Positions 1-5,931 of a stretch of 7,214 nucleotides of DNA are shown here, in pieces. Positions within the stretch are counted from its first letter, which is position 1. Each line of letters starts with the position of its first letter. Origin of the DNA: Bacteroidota bacterium (lineage in GTDB: Bacteria; Bacteroidota; Bacteroidia; Chitinophagales; Chitinophagaceae); assembly GCA_023423285.1 (NCBI GenBank), contig JAFAFV010000146.1, positions 1-7,214 of the forward strand. The letters are read 5' to 3'. The translations under genes and the position numbers were made by a program. Below the pieces are notes generated by a model that saw nothing but the letters and a program-made list of their open reading frames with translations, was not told the origin of the DNA and did no database searches.

Positions 1-1001
1 TTAATGAAAAGGGATTTCTTTATCTGCATACGCCCATCATTACGGCGAGTGATGCCGAGGGTGCGGGTGAAATGTTTCATGTAACCACGCTGCCGCTTGA
101 CAATCCGCCACGTAACGAGGACGGCACAATCAACTATAAAGAAGATTTTTTTGGAAAAGCCACCAACCTTACTGTAAGCGGTCAACTGGAGGGTGAATTG
201 GGCGCTACCGCCTTTGGCGAGATTTACACATTTGGCCCAACCTTTCGTGCTGAAAACAGTAATACAGCGCGTCACCTTGCTGAATTTTGGATGATTGAAC
301 CGGAGATGGCTTTTTATGACCTGGAAGACAATGCCAACCTTGCCGAAGAGTTTATCAAATACATCATTGGCTATGCGCTTGAACACAATCTTGAAGACCT
401 GAACTTTTTAGCCGCCCGCCTGGCCGAAGAAGAAAAACAATTGCCGCAGGATAAGCGCAGCGAAATGGGGCTGATTGAGAAGCTGCAATTTGTACTGAAC
501 AACGATTTCCAACGCCTGACCTACACTGAAGCGATCGATATTTTACGCGAAAGCAATCACAATAAAAAGAAAAAATTTCAGTACCCTGTAACCGGCTGGG
601 GTATGGATTTGCAAAGTGAACACGAACGCTATCTGGTAGAAAAGCATTTTAAAAAACCGGTTATTTTGATGAACTATCCTGCCAGCATCAAGGCGTTTTA
701 CATGCGCATGAATGAAGATGGCAAAACCGTGGCCGCTATGGATATTTTAGCGCCGGGTATTGGCGAAATTGTGGGCGGCTCTCAAAGAGAAGAAAGGTTG
801 GATGTACTGCTTGAAAAAATGAAAGCGATGGGCATCCCTGCCGAAGAAATGTGGTGGTACCTTGATACGCGCCGCTTTGGCACCGTGCCCCATGCGGGCT
901 TTGGCCTTGGGTTTGAAAGAATGGTGCAGTTTGTAACGGGTATGACCAACATTCGCGATGTGATTGCTTTTCCAAGAACGCCCAAGAGTGCTGAGTTTTA
1001 G
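1..1001 (+). CDS. asnS: Asparaginyl-tRNA synthetase, 5'-truncated
   Basis: Class II aminoacyl-tRNA synthetase that charges tRNA-Asn with asparagine in the cytoplasm using ATP. The open frame runs from the window edge (first full codon at 3) to TAG at 999-1001. The first visible residues, NEKGFLYLHTPIITASD then EGAGEMF, match the conserved AsnRS core, so the ATG at 72 is internal and not the start. Motif 2 lies near 231-305 (FGPTFRAENSNTARHLAEFW, with the ATP-contacting Arg codon at 246-248). Motif 3 lies near 891-923 (HAGFGLGFERM). The end, IRDVIAFPRTP plus a few residues, is the normal AsnRS C-terminus. About 333 codons are present, so roughly 130-150 N-terminal residues (the OB-fold anticodon domain) lie outside the window. 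The AGEMF and FRAENSNT patterns favour AsnRS over AspRS. No clear intrinsic terminator is visible in the 110 bp before the next gene. Confidence 0.97.
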   Translation, partial: NEKGFLYLHTPIITASDAEGAGEMFHVTTLPLDNPPRNEDGTINYKEDFFGKATNLTVSGQLEGELGATAFGEIYTFGPTFRAENSNTARHLAEFWMIEPEMAFYDLEDNANLAEEFIKYIIGYALEHNLEDLNFLAARLAEEEKQLPQDKRSEMGLIEKLQFVLNNDFQRLTYTEAIDILRESNHNKKKKFQYPVTGWGMDLQSEHERYLVEKHFKKPVILMNYPASIKAFYMRMNEDGKTVAAMDILAPGIGEIVGGSQREERLDVLLEKMKAMGIPAEEMWWYLDTRRFGTVPHAGFGLGFERMVQFVTGMTNIRDVIAFPRTPKSAEF

Positions 1002-1068
1002 CAGACTACCAAAAAGATCGGCTATCAGCATAAATAACGGCATAAGTAAATACTCACTTTCTTCTAAT

Positions 1069-1083
1069 TAAGAATCATTCTCT
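1069..1083. promoter_or_regulatory. Candidate PerR/Fur box before perR
   Basis: The 15-mer TAAGAAT-C-ATTCTCT has the 7-1-7 geometry of Fur/PerR operators. Its inner AGAAT-C-ATTCT arms (1071-1081) are perfectly complementary, and the outermost two pairs mismatch. It carries the AAT-n-ATT centre of the Bacillus PerR box (TTATAATnATTATAA) and matches 9 of its 14 informative positions. A direct repeat TTAAGAAT occurs at 1068-1075 and 1085-1092, so the regulator may contact a wider region. The site is 28 bp before the perR ATG, a sensible place for autorepression. The similarity is visible; binding is inferred. Confidence 0.5.
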
Positions 1084-1111
1084 CTTAAGAATTTTTCGTA
1101 TCATTGCCTAA

Positions 1112-1537
1112 ATGACAAAAGAGGCGATCAGAGAGAGCATTTCTGCAAAAGGGCTGAAGGTAACTCCCCAAAGGGTGGCAGTATTAGAAGCTGTTATTAA
1201 GCTGCGCAACCACCCTACTGCAGAGAATGTGGCTGAATACATCAGACCTCACTTCCCCCATATTGCGGTAGGCACTATTTATAAAGTGCTGGATACATTT
1301 GTAGCACATAATCTCCTTAAAAAAGTAAAAACAGATACCGGCGTGATGCGGTATGATGAAGTCAATTATAATCACCATCACTTGTACTGTACCGAAACCC
1401 AACGCATTGAAGATTATGAAGATGATGTTTTGAGCCAACTCATTCAAAATTACTTCAAGAATAAAAAGATCAAAAACTTTAAGATCGAAGATATCAGGCT
1501 ACAGATCACCGGTAAATTTCAAACACCCGCTCCTTAA
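1112..1537 (+). CDS. perR: PerR-like peroxide-sensing repressor, Fur family
   Basis: A 141-residue Fur-superfamily protein: an N-terminal winged helix (about residues 1-80) and a C-terminal metal-binding dimerisation domain. The winged helix contains KVTPQRVAVLEAV and the recognition helix region VGTIYKVLDTF (53-63). Aligned to Bacillus PerR, every regulatory-metal ligand is present with a constant offset of three: H34, D82, H88, H90 and D101 correspond to H37, D85, H91, H93 and D104. Asp at the last position, where Fur proteins usually have Glu, supports PerR. Such proteins bind Fe or Mn and release DNA after peroxide oxidises a His ligand. Of the four structural-zinc cysteines only C93 remains; its partner is T96 and there is no C-terminal CxxC. 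The ATG at 1112 is the only start that fits the family N-terminus. katG lies 53 bp downstream on the same strand, the classic target. A plain Fur or a Mn-type sensor is less likely. Confidence 0.87.
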   Translation: MTKEAIRESISAKGLKVTPQRVAVLEAVIKLRNHPTAENVAEYIRPHFPHIAVGTIYKVLDTFVAHNLLKKVKTDTGVMRYDEVNYNHHHLYCTETQRIEDYEDDVLSQLIQNYFKNKKIKNFKIEDIRLQITGKFQTPAP

Positions 1538-1544
1538 TAGCGGG
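1526..1544 (+). other. Hairpin across the perR stop codon
   Basis: CCCGCT and AGCGGG form a 6-bp GC-rich stem around a 7-base loop, and the perR TAA stop (1535-1537) sits in the loop. No T-run follows (the next bases are TTGCAGG), so it is not a standard intrinsic terminator. It could cause pausing, partial attenuation, or protect the 3' end of a perR-only transcript. It may also have no role. Confidence 0.35.
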
Positions 1545-1565
1545 TTGCAGGCTTCAGAAAATATA

Positions 1566-1580
1566 TTTTAGTAACTATAA
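1566..1580. promoter_or_regulatory. Candidate PerR box before katG
   Basis: The 15-mer TTTTAGT-A-ACTATAA is a 7-1-7 dyad with six of seven pairs complementary. It matches the Bacillus PerR box TTATAATnATTATAA at 11 of 14 informative positions. It ends 10 bp before the katG ATG and overlaps an AT-rich stretch, TATATTTT at 1562-1569, that could serve as a TAnnTTTG-like -7 promoter element with one mismatch. Repressor bound here would cover the likely promoter or start site of katG. The position and the neighbouring PerR gene support the call; binding is inferred. Confidence 0.58.
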
Positions 1581-1590
1581 AAATTAATGT

Positions 1591-3945
1591 ATGAGTAACC
1601 AGGAAGGCAAGTGCCCATTTTCACACGGCGCTACGCCACAGGAACCACAAACGCAGGAGCAGCAGGCACAAGCCGCTGTTGAGCAGCAAAATGTACCCAA
1701 CCAAAACGATCCCACTCAAGGCGAAACCATCCACAGCCAGAATGCTGAAAACCCCACGCCCCCGCAGGGAACTTCTTCAGGTAAATGCCCCGTCATTCAT
1801 GGCGCCCTGACAGGCCTAGGTAAATCGGTAATGGAACCGTGGCCCAACGCGCTCAATCTTGACATACTGAGCCAGCACGACACCAAAACCAATCCTTTGG
1901 ATAAAGATTTTAATTATGCCGAAGAATTTTCTAAACTTGATTTTGACGCTATTAAGGCTGACATTAAAACACTGCTTACTGATAGCCAGGATTGGTGGCC
2001 GGCAGACTGGGGAAACTACGCGGGCATGTTTGTAAGAACCGCCTGGCACCTTGCCGGAACGTACCGAACCAGCGATGGCCGCGGCGGTTCAAATACCGGC
2101 AACCAACGTTTTGCGCCGCTTAACAGTTGGCCTGATAACGTGAACACCGACAAAGGACGCAGGCTACTGTGGCCTATCAAGAAAAAATATGGAAATAAAA
2201 TTTCATGGGCCGACCTGATCATTCTGGCAGGAACCGTTGCTTATGAAGCCGTAGGATTAAAAACTTTTGGTTTTGCTGGCGGCCGTAAAGACATCTGGCA
2301 TCCTGAAAAAGACGTGTATTGGGGATCGGAAAAAAAATGGTTGGATGCTACTAAAAACCGTTATGCGAACGATCAGGACAGAGATACGCTTGAAAACCCA
2401 CTGGCTGCCGTGCAAATGGGCTTAATATACGTGAACCCCGAAGGCGTTGACGGCAATCCCGACCCACTGAAAACAGCGCACGACATCCGCATTACATTTG
2501 GAAGAATGGGCATGACAGATGAAGAAACCGTGGCATTAACGGCAGGTGGTCATACTATAGGAAAAGCTCATGGTAATGGTAACGCCTCTAACCTGGGCGG
2601 CGATCCTGAAGAAGCAGATGTGGAATTCCAGGGTTTGGGCTGGCACAATTCTGAAGGTAGCGGAAATGGTGTGCATACCATGGTAAGCGGTATTGAAGGC
2701 GCTTGGACTACTACACCTACGCGTTGGGACAATGAATTTTTTGACCTACTGCTCAATCATGACTGGGAACTGAGAAAAAGCCCCGCTGGCGCCTGGCAAT
2801 GGGAGCCTATCAACCTGCCTGAAGAGAAAAAACCGGTGGATGCCCACAACCCCAACGTTCGACACAACCCAATCATGACGGATGCAGACATGGCCCTAAA
2901 AATAGATCCTGAGTTCAGAAAAATGTCTGAACGCTTTTTTAATGACCCGGCATATTTTGCTGATACATTTGCACGTGCCTGGTTCAAACTCACACACCGG
3001 GATATGGGTCCTAAAAGCCGCTACCTTGGTCCGGATGTTCCGCAGGAAGAAATGATTTGGCAAGACCCCGTACCTACTGTAGATTACACTTTAAGCGATA
3101 TAGAAATTGAAGAACTGAAAGAAAAATTGCTCAATAGCGGCCTTACAAGAACAGAGTTGATCAATACCGCGTGGGACAGCGCACGCACCTTCCGCGGAAC
3201 TGATTTCAGGGGTGGCGCTAATGGCGCAAGAATTCGCCTGGTACCTCAAAAAGACTGGGAAGCCAACGAACCGGAGCGTCTACAAAAAGTACTGGATAAA
3301 ATGACTGAAATACAGGCAGGCCTTGAAAAAAAGGTAAGTATTGCAGACCTGATCGTACTGGGAGGCAGCGCAGCTATTGAAAAAGCAGCACAGGATGGCG
3401 GCGTGAACATCAGTGTGCCGTTTGCACCGGGCCGCGGCGATGCTTTGCAGGAAATGACCGACGTGGAATCATTTGCCGTGCTGGAACCCATTCACGACGG
3501 ATACAGGAACTGGTTGAAACACGATTACTCAGTAAGCGCTGAAGAATTGCTGCTTGACCGGACACAACTGATGGGTCTTGCGGCTCCAGAAATGGTGGTG
3601 CTCATTGGCGGTATGCGCGTACTGGGAACCAACCATGGCGGCAGCAAACACGGCGTATTCACCAATAGGGAAGGCATTCTCACTAATGACTTTTTTGTGA
3701 ACATTACGGACATGCAGTACACCTGGAAGCCGGCAGGAAACAATCTGTACAATATTATTGACCGCAAAACCGGCGCCGCCAAATGGACGGCCACGCGGGT
3801 GGACCTGGTGTTTGGCTCAAATTCTGTTTTACGTTCTTATGCCGAAGTGTATGCTCAGGATGATAACCAGGAAAAATTTGTAAAAGACTTTGTAAATGCC
3901 TGGGTAAAAGTAATGAACGCTGACAGGTATGATTTGAAAAAGTAA
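1591..3945 (+). CDS. katG: Catalase-peroxidase KatG with extended N-terminus
   Basis: Haem b enzyme of 784 residues that breaks down hydrogen peroxide (catalase) and oxidises small donors (peroxidase). It has the two fused class I peroxidase-like domains, of which the N-terminal one carries haem. Visible active-site residues are distal R149, W152 and H153 (VRTAWHLAGTYR), Y280 (QMGLIYVNPEG) and M306 (FGRMGMTD). W152-Y280-M306 would form the covalent adduct needed for catalase activity. Proximal H321 (GGHTIGKAHG), W372 and D433, and the mobile R470 (THRDMGP), are also present. The C-terminal domain is full length and ends in the usual VNAWVKVMNADRYDL. The family usually has about 720-750 residues; the excess is N-terminal, where two GKCPxxHGA copies (6-14 and 64-72) flank a Gln/Pro/Asn-rich, probably disordered linker. 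The usual WWPN motif reads PWPN (P83). No signal peptide is seen, so it is probably cytoplasmic. No clear ribosome binding site precedes the ATG. Regulation by the adjacent PerR is likely. Confidence 0.97.
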   Translation: MSNQEGKCPFSHGATPQEPQTQEQQAQAAVEQQNVPNQNDPTQGETIHSQNAENPTPPQGTSSGKCPVIHGALTGLGKSVMEPWPNALNLDILSQHDTKTNPLDKDFNYAEEFSKLDFDAIKADIKTLLTDSQDWWPADWGNYAGMFVRTAWHLAGTYRTSDGRGGSNTGNQRFAPLNSWPDNVNTDKGRRLLWPIKKKYGNKISWADLIILAGTVAYEAVGLKTFGFAGGRKDIWHPEKDVYWGSEKKWLDATKNRYANDQDRDTLENPLAAVQMGLIYVNPEGVDGNPDPLKTAHDIRITFGRMGMTDEETVALTAGGHTIGKAHGNGNASNLGGDPEEADVEFQGLGWHNSEGSGNGVHTMVSGIEGAWTTTPTRWDNEFFDLLLNHDWELRKSPAGAWQWEPINLPEEKKPVDAHNPNVRHNPIMTDADMALKIDPEFRKMSERFFNDPAYFADTFARAWFKLTHRDMGPKSRYLGPDVPQEEMIWQDPVPTVDYTLSDIEIEELKEKLLNSGLTRTELINTAWDSARTFRGTDFRGGANGARIRLVPQKDWEANEPERLQKVLDKMTEIQAGLEKKVSIADLIVLGGSAAIEKAAQDGGVNISVPFAPGRGDALQEMTDVESFAVLEPIHDGYRNWLKHDYSVSAEELLLDRTQLMGLAAPEMVVLIGGMRVLGTNHGGSKHGVFTNREGILTNDFFVNITDMQYTWKPAGNNLYNIIDRKTGAAKWTATRVDLVFGSNSVLRSYAEVYAQDDNQEKFVKDFVNAWVKVMNADRYDLKK
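1606..1806 (+). repeat. Duplicated GKCPxxHGA motif at the KatG N-terminus
   Basis: GKCPFSHGA is encoded at 1606-1632 and GKCPVIHGA at 1780-1806. Between them lie about 49 residues rich in Gln, Pro, Asn and Glu. KatG proteins normally carry one such CPxxH-type motif a few residues from the start. The two DNA copies have diverged at many codon positions, so the duplication is old or the linker was inserted long ago. Confidence 0.75.
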
Positions 3946-3959
3946 TTGCATAAATGCAA
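3946..3959. repeat. Perfect dyad right after the katG stop
   Basis: TTGCAT-AA-ATGCAA is a perfect inverted repeat beginning at the first base after the katG TAA. As RNA it could fold as a 5-bp stem with a 4-base loop. It is too weak and lacks the T-run to be a terminator; the real one is 40 bp downstream. A role as a small operator or 3'-end structure is possible but unsupported. Confidence 0.3.
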
Positions 3960-3998
3960 GATCATTTTTAATGGTCCTCTCATTACAAAATCAGTTTT

Positions 3999-4026
3999 AA
4001 AGCGGAGCGCAAGCTTCGCTTTTTTT
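3999..4026 (+). terminator. Intrinsic terminator of katG
   Basis: AAAGCGGAGC and GCTTCGCTTT form a 10-bp stem with one G-U pair around a GCAA (GNRA-type) tetraloop, and the stem runs straight into a stretch of Ts. This is a textbook rho-independent terminator. It separates the perR-katG transcript from the riboswitch-controlled unit downstream. Confidence 0.9.
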
Positions 4027-4078
4027 ATAGAATCAACAATCAAATATCCCTTCTACCAGTTACAAGCTATTTTTCGCT

Positions 4079-4086
4079 TACCTTCG
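4079..4086 (+). promoter_or_regulatory. Possible Bacteroidota -7 element for the riboswitch transcript
   Basis: TACCTTCG differs at one base from the Bacteroidota -7 consensus TAnnTTTG, and would place the transcript start around 4092, just before the aptamer. No convincing TTTG or TTG -33 element lies at the expected distance. A second one-mismatch candidate, TATTTTTC, is at 4068-4075. The choice is uncertain. Confidence 0.3.
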
Positions 4087-4091
4087 TTTCA

Positions 4092-4197
4092 CACTTTTGG
4101 GGTGCCTTGCACAATGTGCGTAAATAAAGGCTGAGAGTATACCCGTGGCAGCAATGCCAGCACCTGATCCGGATAATACCGGCGTAGGGACACGTAC
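4092..4197 (+). promoter_or_regulatory. TPP riboswitch (THI element)
   Basis: All conserved parts of the thiamin pyrophosphate aptamer are in order. GGGGTG (4099-4104) pairs with TACCC (4140-4144) as P2. GCCTT (4104-4108) with AAGGC (4127-4131) is the P3 stem, topped by a GCAC-AAT-GTGC extension. CTGAGA (4131-4136) is the pyrimidine-binding loop. ACCTGATCCGG...CCGG (4162-4182) covers P4/P5, and GCGTAGGGA (4182-4190) is the pyrophosphate-binding segment. Between P2 and P4 is an additional hairpin, TGGCA-GCAA-TGCCA (4146-4159). The usual short P1 is not evident. No terminator-like hairpin with a T-run occurs between the aptamer and the ATG at 4233, so control is more likely at translation initiation. 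When TPP is plentiful, expression of the two genes downstream should fall. Confidence 0.96.
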
Positions 4198-4232
4198 AAT
4201 CAAGGTAAGGCTTCCCGTTATTAAAAAATGTT

Positions 4233-4835
4233 ATGGATACAGGCCAATGGTTTCGCATACTGGTTGATGAAATAAAGAATACATCCTTATTAGAATACCT
4301 GGGCGTGGGCTTTGGCGTACTGCAGGTTTTACTCGCAAAAGCCAATAAAGTATGGCTCTACCCTGCGGGTATTATTTCTGTCCTTATCAGCATGTACATT
4401 TTTTTTGATGCAAAATTGTATGCCGAAGCCGCCCTTAATCTTTATTATTTTATCATGAGCGTGTATGGGTGGTGGTTCTGGGTGTACATGCGGCAGTTAA
4501 AGCCACTGGCTATTACCAAAGCCACCAAAAAAGAATGGCAAATCACCTTAGTGATCGTAGCATTGGGATTTGTGATCTTATACATCGCGCTGGATCAATT
4601 TACCGACTCTGATGTACCGGTTATTGATGCCTGGGTAAGCGCTACAGCCTGGGCGGGCATGTGGCTACTGGCAAAACGCAAGTTGGAAAACTGGATACTG
4701 CTGAACATTAGCAACGCGTTTGCCATACCCTTGTTGTTTTATAAAAGCCTGCCGCTTTACGGGCTTCTTACCATCTTTCTTTTCATTATTGCCATACAGG
4801 GATATTTTAAATGGAAAAAATTAGCAAGACCATGA
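4233..4835 (+). CDS. pnuT: PnuC/PnuT-family transporter, probably for thiamin
   Basis: A 200-residue, very hydrophobic inner-membrane protein with about seven predicted helices (near residues 19-36, 42-58, 63-86, 103-121, 130-147, 152-170 and 173-192). Family marks include NLYYFIMSVYGWWFW (69-83, the N-x2-Y-x5-YGW pattern of PnuC proteins) and the ENWI segment (152-155). PnuC proteins carry nicotinamide riboside by facilitated diffusion. Members under TPP riboswitches are called PnuT and assigned to thiamin uptake. The substrate here is inferred from the riboswitch 36-43 bp upstream, not from the protein itself. The ATG at 4233 follows AAAAAATGTT without a clear Shine-Dalgarno sequence. The 3' end overlaps the next gene by ATGA, implying co-translation. 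A thiamin pyrophosphokinase or ThiN gene and a TonB-dependent receptor, frequent partners of pnuT in Bacteroidota, are not in the window. Confidence 0.88.
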   Translation: MDTGQWFRILVDEIKNTSLLEYLGVGFGVLQVLLAKANKVWLYPAGIISVLISMYIFFDAKLYAEAALNLYYFIMSVYGWWFWVYMRQLKPLAITKATKKEWQITLVIVALGFVILYIALDQFTDSDVPVIDAWVSATAWAGMWLLAKRKLENWILLNISNAFAIPLLFYKSLPLYGLLTIFLFIIAIQGYFKWKKLARP

Positions 4836-5914
4836 GTAGCTTTATCAATACTAAAACAGCAAACAGGCTAAAGGATTCTTCTGAGCGTGCCGAAGCCGCC
4901 GGAACATTAACGGCTGAACAACTTGCTGTGATTTATGCCAACAAATGGTTTAAAATACTTGAACCGAAGCAATATGGCGGTCTTGCCATGAGCCTGCCGG
5001 AAGCGTTGAGGCTGGAAGAATATCTTGCACGTATTGATGGCAGCCTGGGCTGGACAGTAACCTTATGTGCAGGCGCCAATTTTTTTGCCGGATATATTGA
5101 TCCTGCTCTGGCACAACAAGTATTTTGCAATGAAACAGTTTGCCTGGGTGGCAGCGGCGCTGCAACCGGTTCTGCTGAAGTTTTAGCAGATGGCTATCGC
5201 GTCAATGGTTATTGGAAATATGCTACAGGGGCACCACATCTGACACATTTTACAGCAAACTGCAAATTAGTGCAAAACGGCCAGTTACTTACAAATGAAA
5301 ACGGCCAGGCTGTGATCCGCTCCTTTATTTTTACAAAAGATGAAGTAATACTCCATCACACATGGAACCCGATGGGCCTGATAGCCACGGCCAGTTATGA
5401 TTTTGAGATTAAAAACAGAATTGTACCAAAAGAGCGCATGTTTTTGATTGATGTAAAACACAGCAATTTTGATGATCCGGTATACCAATATCCATTTTTA
5501 CAATTTGCAGAAACAACAATTGCAGTCAACAGCCTGGGTATGGCAGAACATTTTATTGATGAAGTCTGTCAGCTTTTTAAATCGAAACTTGAAATGGGGG
5601 AAATAAACGAGGAACAATATGCGCGATTGCAAAAGCAATTAGATTTCGCCAATCATTTTTTACAAAAAAACAGGGAGCCATTTTACGCGCTGGTGGATCA
5701 ATCGTGGGAGCAGTTGGTAACCAACAAAACCATCGCCTCCGCATTATTAGAGCGCATTAGTTTTTTAAGCAAAGGTATTGCAAAAGCCGCCCGAGAACTG
5801 GTTACAGAAATTTATCCGCTGTGCGGAATATCAGCCACTCAAAAAGGAACAGTGATCAATCGCATTTTCAGAGACATGTTTACAGGTAGCCAGCACAGTT
5901 TACTGGTTTCATAA
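4832..5914 (+). CDS. Acyl-CoA-dehydrogenase-fold flavoprotein, monooxygenase-like
   Basis: A 360-residue protein with the acyl-CoA dehydrogenase fold, closest in style to flavin-dependent monooxygenases of the DszC/HsaA type. N-terminal helical domain: EPKQYGG (44-50), then the LEEYLARIDGSLGW signature (61-74). Middle beta domain: VNGYWKYATG (124-133) and MGLIATASYDFEI (181-193), followed by VPKERMF. C-terminal helical domain (about 230-360) ends in IFRDMFTGSQHSLLV, the position where this group has an RD-x(3-4)-S-x-H segment. These enzymes normally use reduced FMN or FAD from a separate reductase; no reductase is in the window. The chosen ATG at 4832 overlaps the pnuT stop (ATGA). An in-frame ATG at 4811 would add seven residues and is less likely. 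The gene shares the TPP-riboswitch transcript, suggesting a substrate linked to thiamin or its breakdown products. That is inference. The catalytic substrate is unknown. Confidence 0.82.
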   Translation: MSSFINTKTANRLKDSSERAEAAGTLTAEQLAVIYANKWFKILEPKQYGGLAMSLPEALRLEEYLARIDGSLGWTVTLCAGANFFAGYIDPALAQQVFCNETVCLGGSGAATGSAEVLADGYRVNGYWKYATGAPHLTHFTANCKLVQNGQLLTNENGQAVIRSFIFTKDEVILHHTWNPMGLIATASYDFEIKNRIVPKERMFLIDVKHSNFDDPVYQYPFLQFAETTIAVNSLGMAEHFIDEVCQLFKSKLEMGEINEEQYARLQKQLDFANHFLQKNREPFYALVDQSWEQLVTNKTIASALLERISFLSKGIAKAARELVTEIYPLCGISATQKGTVINRIFRDMFTGSQHSLLVS

Positions 5915-5931
5915 ATTCTGTAAAAATTTAT
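5911..5931. terminator. Weak dyad spanning both convergent stop codons
   Basis: ATAAATT (5911-5917) and AATTTAT (5925-5931) are perfect complements around a 7-base spacer. The TAA of the flavoprotein gene and the TAA of uvrB each lie inside one arm. It could act as a poor bidirectional terminator, but the stem has no GC pair and the flanking T-runs are short. The 13-bp gap between the genes holds nothing else. Confidence 0.3.

Noticed and set aside
747..1043. Minus-strand open frames opposite the end of asnS
   Set aside because: They are shadows of a strongly conserved synthetase coding region and have no recognisable protein features.
1099..1106. TATCATTG as a -7 promoter element for perR
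   Set aside because: It is one base from TAnnTTTG, but there is no -33 partner at the right distance and it would imply a leaderless message. Too weak to list.
3946..4134. 62-codon plus-strand open frame directly after katG
   Set aside because: It reads through the katG terminator hairpin and into the riboswitch aptamer; the structured RNA explains the sequence better.
4228..4275. Short 15-codon frame starting with ATG five bases before the pnuT ATG, possible leader peptide
   Set aside because: It is out of frame with pnuT and overlaps its start, has no ribosome binding site and no regulatory codon pattern. Probably chance.
4067..4345. 92-codon minus-strand open frame over the riboswitch and pnuT start
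   Set aside because: It lies antisense to a clear TPP aptamer and the pnuT coding start, resembles no known protein, and its composition is explained by those features.
4811..4831. Seven-residue longer start for the flavoprotein
   Set aside because: The downstream ATG at 4832 gives the typical ATGA overlap with pnuT, and the extra residues show no family similarity. It cannot be fully excluded.
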